Positions 38,539-46,536 of a DNA stretch of 46,588 nt are shown in pieces. A program made the position numbers and the translations under genes. This stretch comes from an uncultured Lactobacillus sp. (GTDB lineage Bacteria; Bacillota; Bacilli; Lactobacillales; Lactobacillaceae). The DNA lies in NCBI GenBank assembly GCA_945971245.1, contig CAMFOZ010000002.1:1-46588 (forward strand), in the 5' to 3' direction. The notes under the pieces are model-generated. The model did not search any database. It was given only the letters and a program-made list of their open reading frames with translations, and was not told where the DNA came from. How positions within the stretch are numbered: position 1 is the first letter of the stretch; each line of letters starts with the position of its first letter.

Positions 38539-38868
38539 TTACTCGTAAGACAACTCCAAGAGGTAGGCCCGTTTAGCTGGCAGGTGGGAAGTCGTCACCC
38601 AGACATCATGATAGATTGGCTGCTTACTGTTAGTCATGGCAAAGTAGTCATCTAACAGGTCTTCATTCTTCGCCACAAAATCATTAGAGAGCCGGTTAAC
38701 CATCAACGATAAGTCCGGGAAATAAAAGTTCGCGTCCGCAATCTTCAGTTGATCATCAATTGCAATCATAATCGTGTTGGTGTAACGGGCCTTTTGCATC
38801 ATAATCAGTTCGGGGTGCCGCTTAATCTTCGTCAAAACATAATAAATCGAATCAGAATTACTTGCCAT
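38539..38868 (-). CDS. Hypothetical protein between two tRNA genes
   Basis: A 109-residue, soluble, mixed alpha/beta protein with no motif I recognise (conserved-looking strands IMIAIDDQLKIADANFYFPD and KRAYLLELSYE). ATG 38868 has AAGGAG 10 nt upstream; an in-frame GTG/ATG frame upstream to 38898 lacks a ribosome site. It lies between tRNA-Gln and tRNA-Glu on the same strand, downstream of the tRNA-Gln terminator. Confidence 0.7.
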   Translation of the reverse strand: MASNSDSIYYVLTKIKRHPELIMMQKARYTNTIMIAIDDQLKIADANFYFPDLSLMVNRLSNDFVAKNEDLLDDYFAMTNSKQPIYHDVWVTTSHLPAKRAYLLELSYE

Positions 38869-38922
38869 TTCTCTTTTTCTCCTTGTTTCAACCACCATTG
38901 TAACAAAAGTGCGAACTTAAAA

Positions 38923-38963
38923 CAAAAAAGCCGCAACCCAATAAAATAATTGGATTGCGACTT
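38923..38963 (-). terminator. Terminator after tRNA-Gln
   Basis: Minus strand AAGTCGCAATCCAAT pairs with ATTGGGTTGCGGCTT around TATTTT, followed by TTTTG. Confidence 0.9.
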
Positions 38964-38970
38964 ATCAGGA

Positions 38971-39041
38971 TTGGGAATACTGGGTTCGAACCAGTGATCC
39001 AGGATTCAGAGTCCTGCGCCTTACCGCTTGGCCAATTCCCA
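38971..39041 (-). tRNA. tRNA-Gln (anticodon CTG)
   Basis: A 71-nt cloverleaf. Acceptor TGGGAAT/ATTCCCA, D arm GCC-AAGCGGTAA-GGC, anticodon stem CAGGA/TCCTG with loop CTCTGAA (anticodon CTG, reading CAG), T arm ACTGG-TTCGAAC-CCAGT. The discriminator is A, and CCA is not encoded. Confidence 0.93.
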
Positions 39042-39089
39042 ATGACGTTGCTTCATACAACAGTCATTACTATACAGAATAATCCAGAA

Positions 39090-39578
39090 TTAGTCAACCC
39101 TTTTTGCTAATTCTTTTTTTAATTTCTTTTTTTGTGCTAAAATCCGGTCCTTGGTCACCGCCGAAATTACTGCTGTATCCGCCCCAGTACACCAGTGATC
39201 AATATCAGCCCGAATCTGCTTCTGTGATTCTGCATCATAGTCATGGTGCAAGTAATTATAGTTAGCCGTACTACTCTGGTGCCGCCAGATATCCGCCATA
39301 ATAAACTGGCTCCGGGTCCGTTGGAGGTCCACCGGGGTATCTTCAGCCGCAATCGCCACTACATCGTCTACCTTAGCTGTCGCAATCGGCGGTAGTGGCT
39401 CACCGCTGGGCAGGTATGGTGCAACTGGCACATTGATCAACGCCCCGCGCATTACTTCCTGCCAATTCTTTCTGGTCGCCAATCGGTGCTCCAGACCTGG
39501 TTCAACATCATTTGCTACCAGATAATCACGTTGCTCGCCCCAACTCAGCATAACGTGAACTTTGAAAACATGTGCCAT
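39090..39578 (-). CDS. Hypothetical protein, basic C-terminus
   Basis: A 162-residue soluble protein; no family recognised. It has an N-terminal strand-rich part (HVFKVHVMLSWGEQRDYLVA) and a middle part with DDVVAIAAEDTPVDLQRTRSQFIMADIW. The C-terminal helix is strongly basic (KKKLKKELAKRVD). ATG 39578 has GGGGAG 8 nt upstream; an upstream in-frame ATG at 39650 lies before the promoter's TATAAT (39605-39600) and is rejected. It is divergent from the metalloprotease gene. Confidence 0.7.
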   Translation of the reverse strand: MAHVFKVHVMLSWGEQRDYLVANDVEPGLEHRLATRKNWQEVMRGALINVPVAPYLPSGEPLPPIATAKVDDVVAIAAEDTPVDLQRTRSQFIMADIWRHQSSTANYNYLHHDYDAESQKQIRADIDHWCTGADTAVISAVTKDRILAQKKKLKKELAKRVD

Positions 39579-39711
39579 TTTACTCACTCCCCTATCTTTA
39601 TTATATATTTTACCGCACGCCCCCTGCCTTGTGAATTGTTTCATAATCAATTCGCCAAATCATAATTAAATCACCACGTAATCATCATTTTTATGGACAA
39701 TAATGGGACAA

Positions 39712-39717
39712 TATAAT
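39712..39717 (+). promoter_or_regulatory. -10 element of the metalloprotease gene
   Basis: Perfect TATAAT, 16 nt before the ribosome site AGGAGG; the -35 is weak. This implies a very short leader. Confidence 0.5.
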
Positions 39718-39737
39718 AAACTCTCTGTTATTAGGAG

Positions 39738-40493
39738 GTGGTCAGAATCCGCAGACGCCTATTTTTACCATTAATCTACCTGCTGATTTTCGGTGTCCTT
39801 ATCTGGTCTTACCAGAATAGCCCGCTGTTTCAGCAGTATACCAACGTCGCCATCCATGATGCCCAAGTTCTAACCTACAATGGGCTTAATCGCCTGACAG
39901 GGAAAAAGCCGGCTGAGTCAACACAACAAGTTGATCCAAGTCACGCTAACGCAACGACGGGCTCCCGCTGGCCACGCCCCACGGCAACGGTCTACGTCGA
40001 CCTCAGTAACCCGGTTCTTCGCAACGCTGCAGAATCGGCGATCAGTCAGTGGAACCGTACCGGGGCCTTTACTTTCCAGCAAATCAACGATAAATCCAAG
40101 GCCAATATTACCATTACGGCCATTAATGAAAACAGTGATAATGCCGCCGGGTTGACTAATTCCACAACCAATGCCATGACCGGTTATCTTACCCACGCTG
40201 ACGTCCAACTCAATGCCGGTTACCTTCTTGATCCCAGCTACGGTTACTCACAGCAACGAGTGATCAATACTGCTGAGCACGAGTTAGGCCACGCTATTGG
40301 GCTTCAACACAACAATGGCACCTCGGTCATGCAACCAGCCGGTTCCTTCTACACAATCCAACCAGCCGACGTCAACGCCGTTAAGAAGCTGTACTCACAG
40401 TCACCAACGACCGGTGAAAGCAACAGTAGCAGTAGTCAACAACAATCACCTGTCCATGCTAAAAAGCTGTCCACCTCGTTATCAACGAAGTGA
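39738..40493 (+). CDS. Membrane-anchored matrixin-like zinc metalloprotease
   Basis: A 251-residue protein with one N-terminal helix (about 8-25) that anchors or exports it. The catalytic domain lies at about 80-225, with the zinc motif HELGHAIGLQH at 181-191 and a Met-turn SVMQP at 196-200, as in matrixins. The Ser/Gln-rich tail is probably disordered. The start codon is unusual: GTG 39738 shares a base with the perfect AGGAGG site, while an in-frame ATC lies at the ideal distance (39747). The substrate is unknown; the protein is expected to act outside the membrane. Confidence 0.85.
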   Translation: MVRIRRRLFLPLIYLLIFGVLIWSYQNSPLFQQYTNVAIHDAQVLTYNGLNRLTGKKPAESTQQVDPSHANATTGSRWPRPTATVYVDLSNPVLRNAAESAISQWNRTGAFTFQQINDKSKANITITAINENSDNAAGLTNSTTNAMTGYLTHADVQLNAGYLLDPSYGYSQQRVINTAEHELGHAIGLQHNNGTSVMQPAGSFYTIQPADVNAVKKLYSQSPTTGESNSSSSQQQSPVHAKKLSTSLSTK

Positions 40494-40508
40494 ACAGCTT
40501 CTTTTTTA
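40464..40508 (+). terminator. Terminator of the metalloprotease gene
   Basis: AAGCTGT-CAC-TCGTT pairs with AACGA-GTG-ACAGCTT with single mismatches, followed by CTTTTTT. The left arm lies within the end of the coding region. Confidence 0.85.
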
Positions 40509-41426
40509 TTGAATCTCACTACCCTTATGACGGATCGGAATTCGAATATTGATGGCCAGGACGGCAACGATAACCAGGATTGAGCCAATAATGTCGGCCC
40601 CCGTCATGTGCAGGTTAAAGAGTAAGACCGACCCAATCGTCGCTGCTAACGGCTCAAAAGCATCCATCAGGCTAAAGGTGGTGGCATCAATGTATTTGAG
40701 TGAGTTATTGGCTAACTGGAACGGGATCAGGGTCCCAATTATCAAGATTCCCAACCAGCAAACCCAGACGGTAAGGGTGTTAGGAATATGAGGCTGACCG
40801 GGATGAATGGCTAGCAGGGCCAGCCCGGCAAAGAGGAGTCCCCAGCCAGTTACCACCATCGACGGTACCCGGTTAGTCCGGAGCATCTGTTGCGGAATCA
40901 AGGTGTTGGTTGCCACCCCGATTGCCGCCACAATTCCCCAAAAGAGGACTAACGGTGTTACCGCCAAGTGGTTTAGCCGGCCATGCGTAGCAATGATGAA
41001 GACCCCAATAAAGGCAATGATGGCACTGATGATTTCAATCCGGCGTGGCGGGATGTGACGAAAGGCTGCCAGGTAGGCGATGATGAAGAAAGGTCCCACA
41101 AACTGCAGCACCGTCGCAATCGAGGCGTTTCCGTATTGTACCGCCATGAAGTAGCCAAACTGAACCGGTACTAGGCCAAAGAACCCATAGGCAAAGATCA
41201 CCCAGGCATCGTGCAGGTTATGAAAGATCTGTAATGGGTGATCACCCTTAAACTGACTGATGATTAATAGGATCACCCCGGCTGAGATCATCCGGGTCTG
41301 CGTCAACCACATTGAGGTGATGCTGGAGCTCACGTTAAAGAGGGCCTTAGCAAATAAGCCCGAAATCCCCCAAAAAGTACAGGCCACAATAATCATGACC
41401 GTCCCCAAGACTTTTTTATTTGTCAT
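40506..41426 (-). CDS. EamA/DMT-family transporter
   Basis: A 306-residue membrane protein with ten helices in two EamA repeats (about 8-140 and 153-295). It opens with the typical VACTFWGISGLFAKALF and, in the second half, has PFQLANNSLKYIDATTFSLMDAFEPLAATIGS. Members export amino acids or other metabolites; the substrate here is unknown. The ribosome site is weak (GGAAAGTGG) before ATG 41426. It lies between the protease and arcC and is monocistronic. Confidence 0.9.
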   Translation of the reverse strand: MTNKKVLGTVMIIVACTFWGISGLFAKALFNVSSSITSMWLTQTRMISAGVILLIISQFKGDHPLQIFHNLHDAWVIFAYGFFGLVPVQFGYFMAVQYGNASIATVLQFVGPFFIIAYLAAFRHIPPRRIEIISAIIAFIGVFIIATHGRLNHLAVTPLVLFWGIVAAIGVATNTLIPQQMLRTNRVPSMVVTGWGLLFAGLALLAIHPGQPHIPNTLTVWVCWLGILIIGTLIPFQLANNSLKYIDATTFSLMDAFEPLAATIGSVLLFNLHMTGADIIGSILVIVAVLAINIRIPIRHKGSEIQ

Positions 41427-41484
41427 AACATTCCACTTTCCAATCTAAAATTTCCACAAGTGCCATTCTAACACACTTTAAACC

Positions 41485-41522
41485 AAAAAAGATGGCAATG
41501 AATCTATCCAATCCATTGCCAT
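41485..41522 (-). terminator. Terminator of arcB-arcC
   Basis: Minus strand GATGGCAATG pairs with CATTGCCATC across a 13-nt loop, followed by TTTTTT. Confidence 0.92.
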
Positions 41523-41537
41523 CCTTTATATATTTAG

Positions 41538-42470
41538 TTAGTTGTCACGGATAACCGTACCAACCTTACCAGCCAGAGCATCGTCAAGGCCGTTGAGTGA
41601 AGTAATGATTGCTTCACGCTCAGGGTGACCTTCAACGAATGACAGGCAGGCTTCGATCTTAGGCAGCATGCTTCCGGCAGCAAACTGCTTTTCGTCCATG
41701 TACTTGTGGGCTTCATCGATCGTCAGAGTCTTCAGAGCCTTTTCATCTGGCTTACCGTAGTTTACGTAAACGTAATCTACCGCCGTCAGGATGATCAGCT
41801 TATCGGCACTGATTTGATCAGCCAAAAGGGCACTTGAACGGTCCTTGTCGATAACGGCAGGAACGCCTTGGAGGCCGTCGTCAGTCATGATGACTGGGAC
41901 ACCACCGCCACCACCAGCGATAACTAGGTCACCGGATTCAATCAGCGTGTTGATACTGTTGAGTTCCATGATCTTCTTCGGCAGTGGTGAAGGAACAACT
42001 TGACGGTAACCCCGTCCAGCGTCTTCCTTAAAGGTGTAACCCTTTTCCTTCTCGATCTGCTCAGCTTGTTCCTTCGTGTAGAAGTCACCAACTGGCTTGG
42101 ATGGATTATCGAATGCTGGGTCTTGTGGATCAACAGCGATTTGCGTAACAATCGTTGCCACATTCTTGTTCATCCAACGCTTGTGCAGTTCGTTTTGCAG
42201 ACTTTGTTGTAAGTGGTAACCAATGTAACCTTGGCTCATGGCACCACATTCTGGGAATGGGAAGGCAGCGGTCTTACCATTTTCAGCAGCAAAGTTCATA
42301 CCCAGGTTAATTGCACCAACCTGTGGACCGTTACCGTGACTGATAACAACTTGGTTACCAGCATCGATCAGACCGATCAGTGAGGAAGCAGTGTTCTTAA
42401 CCAGCTTTAATTGCTCTTCAGGTGACTTACCAAGGGCGTTACCACCTAAGGCAACAACTACTTTAGCCAT
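41538..42470 (-). CDS. arcC: Carbamate kinase
   Basis: A 310-residue enzyme that makes ATP from carbamoyl phosphate and ADP, the energy-yielding ADI step. Family motifs: VALGGNALG (6-14), [15 protein letters not shown] (43-57), AGGGGGVPV near 210, and [16 protein letters not shown] precedes ATG 42470. It lies 18 nt after arcB and is co-transcribed. Confidence 0.97.
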   Translation of the reverse strand: MAKVVVALGGNALGKSPEEQLKLVKNTASSLIGLIDAGNQVVISHGNGPQVGAINLGMNFAAENGKTAAFPFPECGAMSQGYIGYHLQQSLQNELHKRWMNKNVATIVTQIAVDPQDPAFDNPSKPVGDFYTKEQAEQIEKEKGYTFKEDAGRGYRQVVPSPLPKKIMELNSINTLIESGDLVIAGGGGGVPVIMTDDGLQGVPAVIDKDRSSALLADQISADKLIILTAVDYVYVNYGKPDEKALKTLTIDEAHKYMDEKQFAAGSMLPKIEACLSFVEGHPEREAIITSLNGLDDALAGKVGTVIRDN

Positions 42471-42488
42471 GTAGCAGTCCTCCCTTGA

Positions 42489-43496
42489 TTAGCCTTGTTC
42501 ACCTAAGGTTGCAACCATAACAGCCTTGATGGTGTGCATCCGGTTTTCAGCTTCACGGAAGACAACGGAGTGCTTGCTTTCGAAGACTTCGTCAGTAACT
42601 TCCATTTCCTTAAGACCAAACTTCTTGTAGATTTCCTTACCAACTTCAGTATCAAGGTTGTGGAATGCAGGCAGGCAGTGTTCGAAGAGAACGTTAGGGT
42701 TCTCAGTAGCCTTCATAACATCCATCGTTACTTGGTAAGGCTTAAGCAGGTTGATCCGCTTTTCCCACATGTCGTCGGATTCACCCATTGATACCCAAAC
42801 ATCGGCGTAGATAACATCCATGCCCTTAACGCCTTCCTTAACATCGTTAGAAACAACGATCTTGGCGCCAGTTTCCTTGGCAATTGCGTTAGCCTTGTCA
42901 AGAACTTCCTTAGTTGGGTTCAATTCCTTAGGAGTTACAACGTGGTATTCCATCCCCATAACGGCAGCACCGAGCATCAGGGCGTTAGAAACGTTGTCTT
43001 GACCATCACCAACGAAGGCAAACTTGATGTCTTCGTAAGGCTTCTTCAATACTTCGTGAGCAGTTAAGAAGTCAGCCAGAACTTGAGTTGGGTGGTCTTC
43101 GTCAGTCAGACCGTTCCAAACTGGAACACCTGAGTACTTAGCAAGGGTTTCAACGTTACGTTGTGAGAAACCACGGTATTCGATACCATCGAACATACCA
43201 CCAAGAACACGAGCAGTATCCTTAACAGATTCCTTGTGACCAATGTGTGAGCCTGAAGGACCTAAGTAGGTTACGTGAGCACCTTCGTCCTTAGCACCAA
43301 CTTCGAATGAGCAACGAGTACGAGTTGAGCTCTTTTCGAAGATCAAAGCGATGTTCTTACCTTCAAGGTTCTTAGCTTCAGTACCAGCGTACTTAGCCTT
43401 CTTCAGATCTTCGGCTAAGTTAAGCATGTATTCCATTTCACGCTTGTTGAAGTCTGAAAGAGTTAAGAAACTACGATTACGTAAATTAAAAGCCAT
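42489..43496 (-). CDS. arcB: Ornithine carbamoyltransferase, catabolic
   Basis: A 335-residue enzyme that splits citrulline into ornithine and carbamoyl phosphate in the ADI pathway. It has the carbamoyl-phosphate loop STRTRCSFE near residue 58, HPTQVLADF, and the ornithine-site HCLPAFH near 272. ATG 43496 has AGGAGG at correct spacing; the frame stays open to 43655 but runs through the promoter region. No arcA is adjacent: it lies 10.7 kb away. Confidence 0.97.
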   Translation of the reverse strand: MAFNLRNRSFLTLSDFNKREMEYMLNLAEDLKKAKYAGTEAKNLEGKNIALIFEKSSTRTRCSFEVGAKDEGAHVTYLGPSGSHIGHKESVKDTARVLGGMFDGIEYRGFSQRNVETLAKYSGVPVWNGLTDEDHPTQVLADFLTAHEVLKKPYEDIKFAFVGDGQDNVSNALMLGAAVMGMEYHVVTPKELNPTKEVLDKANAIAKETGAKIVVSNDVKEGVKGMDVIYADVWVSMGESDDMWEKRINLLKPYQVTMDVMKATENPNVLFEHCLPAFHNLDTEVGKEIYKKFGLKEMEVTDEVFESKHSVVFREAENRMHTIKAVMVATLGEQG

Positions 43497-43575
43497 AATT
43501 AATTCCTCCTTGGTTATTACAGTTACTATCATACCGGTATACTTCAAGAAGCTTCGCATAACATCGCAAAAATGC

Positions 43576-43593
43576 AAAAGAAAATTTTCTTTT
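43576..43593. repeat. 18-bp perfect palindrome in the arcB leader
   Basis: AAAAGAAAA and its complement TTTTCTTTT meet with no spacer. Beside it lies GGCTCCTCGAGGCC. Both are in the untranslated leader between the arcB -10 and the ribosome site. Confidence 0.5.
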
Positions 43594-43611
43594 TTTGGCT
43601 CCTCGAGGCCC

Positions 43612-43620
43612 ATTATAACA
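43612..43620 (-). promoter_or_regulatory. Extended -10 promoter of arcBC
   Basis: Minus strand TGTTATAAT, a perfect -10 with the TGn extension, about 115 nt upstream of the arcB ATG; no good -35. Confidence 0.6.
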
Positions 43621-43623
43621 TCA

Positions 43624-43638
43624 ATGAAAGCGGACCCA
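43624..43638 (+). promoter_or_regulatory. cre site (CcpA) directly upstream of the arcB -10
   Basis: ATGAAAGCGGACCCA matches the consensus WTGNAANCGNWNNCW at all fixed positions. It occupies the spacer and -35 region of the arcB promoter. A second, near-consensus cre (one mismatch) lies at 43672-43686 on the other strand. Confidence 0.7.
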
Positions 43639-43698
43639 CACTTTTTATAAAACAAATCCCCTCTTTAAGGGAAAAATCGCTTTCAATAAATTATATCA

Positions 43699-43727
43699 TT
43701 GTGCAAAGACGCACAGGGGTATAGAAT
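43699..43727 (+). promoter_or_regulatory. Promoter of the orphan regulator
   Basis: TTGTGC (43699-43704), a 17-nt spacer, TAGAAT (43722-43727), 59 nt before the GTG start. The inverted repeat TGTGC-N6-GCACA (43700-43715) covers the -35. Confidence 0.55.
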
Positions 43728-43785
43728 ATTGCTGAGTTTCAAAGAACTTCATCTTTCTTCATTAAATACAAGGGAGTCCTGACCC

Positions 43786-44625
43786 GTGAACTTTTATATT
43801 GTTAACGATAACGACAATTCCACAGAACTACTAAAAGATATTATTGAAAACGACTTCAACAATTCAATCGTTGGTACCACCAACAGCTCTCAGCAAGCCT
43901 ATGATGATGCCATGCGGCTCAGTATTGATATCATGTTTGTTAACCTTGCCATGCCGCGCATCGATGGCATCGAACTGGTCCGTCGTATCCAGGACAGTCG
44001 TCACTACCCGCACTTCATCATGATGGCTCCGGCAATTGACCCCGCCACGCGAACCCGGGCCTACAAGAATGGAATTGACTTCTTTTTGGAAAAGCCATTA
44101 AACATCGCTGAAGTCAAAACGGTCATTAAGCTGGCTAGCCAGAACATCGATATGTCCAAGCGCCTGTTGCAGATTCTGGATCTGGTTAGCGGGGCAGCCA
44201 CCAACAGCAACACGGTTTCGATTAGTTATAAGGAGAAACAAAAGGAAAACGCCAAGTCCATCCTCCGCTTTCTCGGTATCACTGCCGGTAACGGGGGCCA
44301 GGAGATCATCAGTATCGTCAACATGATGATTGAGCGGGAACTCGACTTTGAAGAAATCAACTTTGAGGAAAGCTATCATTGCGATAAGCATGGTAAGAAG
44401 ATCATCTTCCAGCGGGTCCGGCGTGATATCCGGGCGGGACTAACTAACCTCGCCCACATGTGCATCGACTATCCGGAAAATGACATCATTCTGGAATACG
44501 CCAATAACTTGTATGAATATAAAAACGTCCATAACGAGATCGCTTACCTCCAGGGTCAACGTCAAACGGGTGGCCAAGTATCAATCAAGCACTTCTTCAA
44601 TGGATTGATCCAGGAAAGTAATTAA
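43786..44625 (+). CDS. Orphan response-regulator-like protein with degenerate receiver and YcbB domain
   Basis: A 279-residue protein. Residues 1-118 have the receiver fold, but Asn53 (in FVNLAMPRIDG) replaces the phosphorylated Asp, Asn7 replaces one acidic-pocket Asp, and Ala81 replaces the Thr/Ser switch. The Lys103-Pro pair is kept. Residues about 125-279 resemble the YcbB/GlnL output domain, likely DNA-binding. No histidine kinase is near. The start is GTG 43786 with AGGGAG 9 nt upstream. It is divergent from arcBC, so it may regulate them; that is inference. It ends in its own terminator. Confidence 0.82.
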   Translation: MNFYIVNDNDNSTELLKDIIENDFNNSIVGTTNSSQQAYDDAMRLSIDIMFVNLAMPRIDGIELVRRIQDSRHYPHFIMMAPAIDPATRTRAYKNGIDFFLEKPLNIAEVKTVIKLASQNIDMSKRLLQILDLVSGAATNSNTVSISYKEKQKENAKSILRFLGITAGNGGQEIISIVNMMIERELDFEEINFEESYHCDKHGKKIIFQRVRRDIRAGLTNLAHMCIDYPENDIILEYANNLYEYKNVHNEIAYLQGQRQTGGQVSIKHFFNGLIQESN

Positions 44626-44630
44626 AGTAA

Positions 44631-44669
44631 GAAACGGGAAGCTGACGACTAAATCAGCTTCCCGTTTTC
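44631..44669. terminator. Bidirectional terminator
   Basis: AAACGGGAAGCTGA pairs with TCAGCTTCCCGTTT across an 8-nt loop, with a T-run to the right and an A-rich flank to the left. It serves the regulator (+) and the small membrane gene (-). Confidence 0.9.
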
Positions 44670-44678
44670 TATTATTAA

Positions 44679-44885
44679 CTATTTCCCGTATCGCCACAGT
44701 TGCCACGTCAGGTAAAGCCAGAGGCCCATGAGGAAGATGACGTAGGCTGCGGCAAGCCAGATAACGTACTGCAAGAAGGCCCAGCCAATAAGCGCCTTCA
44801 CAATCCAGAGGCAGATCACTAAAACGATCCAGACAGCCAGGCGGTTCTGGGTACGTTCAAGGCTAGTACGTAAACGTTCTTGCAA
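44679..44885 (-). CDS. Small membrane protein, unknown function
   Basis: A protein of about 68 residues: an amphipathic N-terminus (QERLRTSLERTQNRLA), then two hydrophobic helices (about 17-36 and 39-60) rich in Trp, and a short basic end. No family recognised. TTG 44885 is preferred because GAGGTGA, a strong ribosome-site match, lies 5 nt upstream; ATG 44912 (77 residues) has no such site. It lies 32 nt after the pgi stop and may share its transcript. Confidence 0.62.
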   Translation of the reverse strand: MQERLRTSLERTQNRLAVWIVLVICLWIVKALIGWAFLQYVIWLAAAYVIFLMGLWLYLTWQLWRYGK

Positions 44886-44943
44886 TGCCCTCACCTCATC
44901 AAAAAGAGCCATCAGCCCATAACAGCTAACAGCTCACAATGTT

Positions 44944-46302
44944 TTACTTATTTTCGTCCATCTCGGCACGCAGCTTCTTACCGACTTCTTCGTAACCGGG
45001 CTTGCCCAGCAGGCCAAACATGTTGACCTTGTAGGCTTCGACACCCGGTTGGTTGAATGGGTTGATCCCGTTCAGGTAACCGGAAATGCCCATGGCCACT
45101 TCAAAGAAGTAGATCAGGTAACCGAGCGTGTACTCGTTTTCTTCTGGAATGTGGACGGTCATTACTGGAACCCCACCAGCCGTGTGAGCTGCCACAACGG
45201 CTTCGTAAGCCTTAGTGTTGGCGAAGTCCATTGTCTTACCTTCCAGGTACTTCAGGCCATCCAAATTGTCGTCCTCGCTTGGAATCTCGACATCGTAGTT
45301 TGGCTTGTCCAGCTTAACAACGGTTTCCATCAAGAAACGCCGGCCCTCTTGGATGTATTGACCCAGGGAGTGCAGGTCGGTGGTGAAGTTAGCGCTGGAT
45401 GGGTAAATACCCTTGTGATCCTTCCCTTCGGACTCACCAGCTAATTGCTTCCACCATTCGGCAAACATCCGCATGTTTGGTTCGTAGTTTTCTAGCAGTT
45501 CGGTTTCGTAGCCCTTCCGGTAGAGAATGTTCCGGTAAGCAGCGTATTGGTAGGCCTCGTTCTTGGTCAGGTCGGGATCAACGAAGTCCTTTTCGGCTTG
45601 GGCAGCCCCGGCCATCAATTGGTCGATGTCAGCACCAGAAGCGGCGATTGGCAGGAGACCAACTGGGCACAGGACAGAGTAACGACCACCAACACCATCT
45701 GGAATGACGAAGGATTCGTAGCCATTGGCATCAGCTTCGGTCTTCAGAGCACCCTTAGCCTTGTCAGTCGTCGCGTAGATCCGCTTGTTAGCCTCAGCCA
45801 AACCGTACTTTTCAATCAGCTTCTTCTTGAAGATCCGAAAGGCAATGGATGGTTCCGTGGTCGTCCCAGACTTGGAAACAACATTGACGGAGAAGTCCTT
45901 GTCCCCGATCAACTGTAGCAGGTCGTGAACGTAGGTGGAGCTCAGGGAGTTACCGGCAAAGATCACCAGTGGATACTTACGATCCTTGGCACTCTGCGCC
46001 TGGTAGAAGGTGTTGTGCAGGAAGTCGATTGCCATCTGGGCGCCCAGGTAGGAACCCCCGATCCCGATAACGACCAGGATGTCGGAGTCGGACTGAATCT
46101 TCTTGGCGGCCGCCTTGATCCGGGCAAACTCATCCTTGTCGTATTCCGTTGGCAGGTGGAGCCAGTCACGGAAGTCCGCTCCAGCACCAGTGCCGTTACG
46201 AAGTTCGTCGTCCGCGGCATTGACCATTGCCTGCATCTCGCCTAATTCGTTGTCATTAACGAATTGCTTTAAGCCTTGTTTATCTAATGAAACATGCGCC
46301 AT
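44944..46302 (-). CDS. pgi: Glucose-6-phosphate isomerase
   Basis: A 452-residue enzyme interconverting glucose-6-phosphate and fructose-6-phosphate. The Firmicute-type Pgi motifs are clear: [17 protein letters not shown] near 78-94, the sugar-phosphate loop [16 protein letters not shown] near 142-157, and the C-terminal [14 protein letters not shown] near 413-426. In heterofermenters it links fructose and glucose to the phosphoketolase route. AAGAAAG is the ribosome site before ATG 46302, and a promoter lies upstream. Confidence 0.97.
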   Translation of the reverse strand: MAHVSLDKQGLKQFVNDNELGEMQAMVNAADDELRNGTGAGADFRDWLHLPTEYDKDEFARIKAAAKKIQSDSDILVVIGIGGSYLGAQMAIDFLHNTFYQAQSAKDRKYPLVIFAGNSLSSTYVHDLLQLIGDKDFSVNVVSKSGTTTEPSIAFRIFKKKLIEKYGLAEANKRIYATTDKAKGALKTEADANGYESFVIPDGVGGRYSVLCPVGLLPIAASGADIDQLMAGAAQAEKDFVDPDLTKNEAYQYAAYRNILYRKGYETELLENYEPNMRMFAEWWKQLAGESEGKDHKGIYPSSANFTTDLHSLGQYIQEGRRFLMETVVKLDKPNYDVEIPSEDDNLDGLKYLEGKTMDFANTKAYEAVVAAHTAGGVPVMTVHIPEENEYTLGYLIYFFEVAMGISGYLNGINPFNQPGVEAYKVNMFGLLGKPGYEEVGKKLRAEMDENK

Positions 46303-46353
46303 ATCAAATAACTTCTTTCTTTGTTATATTAGCTAAATTCCAAATACAATTAA

Positions 46354-46382
46354 ATGATAGCGAATTCACCTGGTGGTTGCAA
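46354..46382 (-). promoter_or_regulatory. Promoter of pgi
   Basis: Minus strand TTGCAA (46382-46377), a 17-nt spacer, TATCAT (46359-46354), about 50 nt upstream of the pgi ATG. Confidence 0.6.
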
Positions 46383-46401
46383 TCAAAATTCAACAGATAA
46401 T

Positions 46402-46445
46402 AAAAAAGTTCAGAACGACATCTTACGATCCGTTCTGAACTTTTA
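46402..46445. terminator. Bidirectional terminator-like hairpin
   Basis: AAAAGTTCAGAACG pairs with CGTTCTGAACTTTT across a 13-nt loop, with A- and T-rich flanks. No plus-strand gene precedes it here, so it most likely ends a minus-strand gene beyond the contig edge. Confidence 0.8.
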
Positions 46446-46464
46446 ATTTCGGTTCTATGATATT

Positions 46465-46505
46465 CGGTAAGGATAAGATGATTTCTTATCTTTACCGTTT
46501 TTTTG
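46465..46505 (+). terminator. Plus-strand terminator-like hairpin with no gene before it
   Basis: CGGTAAGGATAAGA pairs with TCTTATCTTTACCG (one G-T pair) around a 5-nt loop, then TTTTTTT. Only the plus strand has the T-run, yet no plus-strand gene lies between pgi and this site. Confidence 0.75.
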
Positions 46506-46536
46506 TTGTTTGCTATACCATTGATTTAAAAAGAAA

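Noticed and set aside
31986-41426. Possible genomic island splitting the arc genes
   Set aside because: It contains tRNAs and varied cargo, but no integrase, transposase, direct repeats or obvious shift in base composition.
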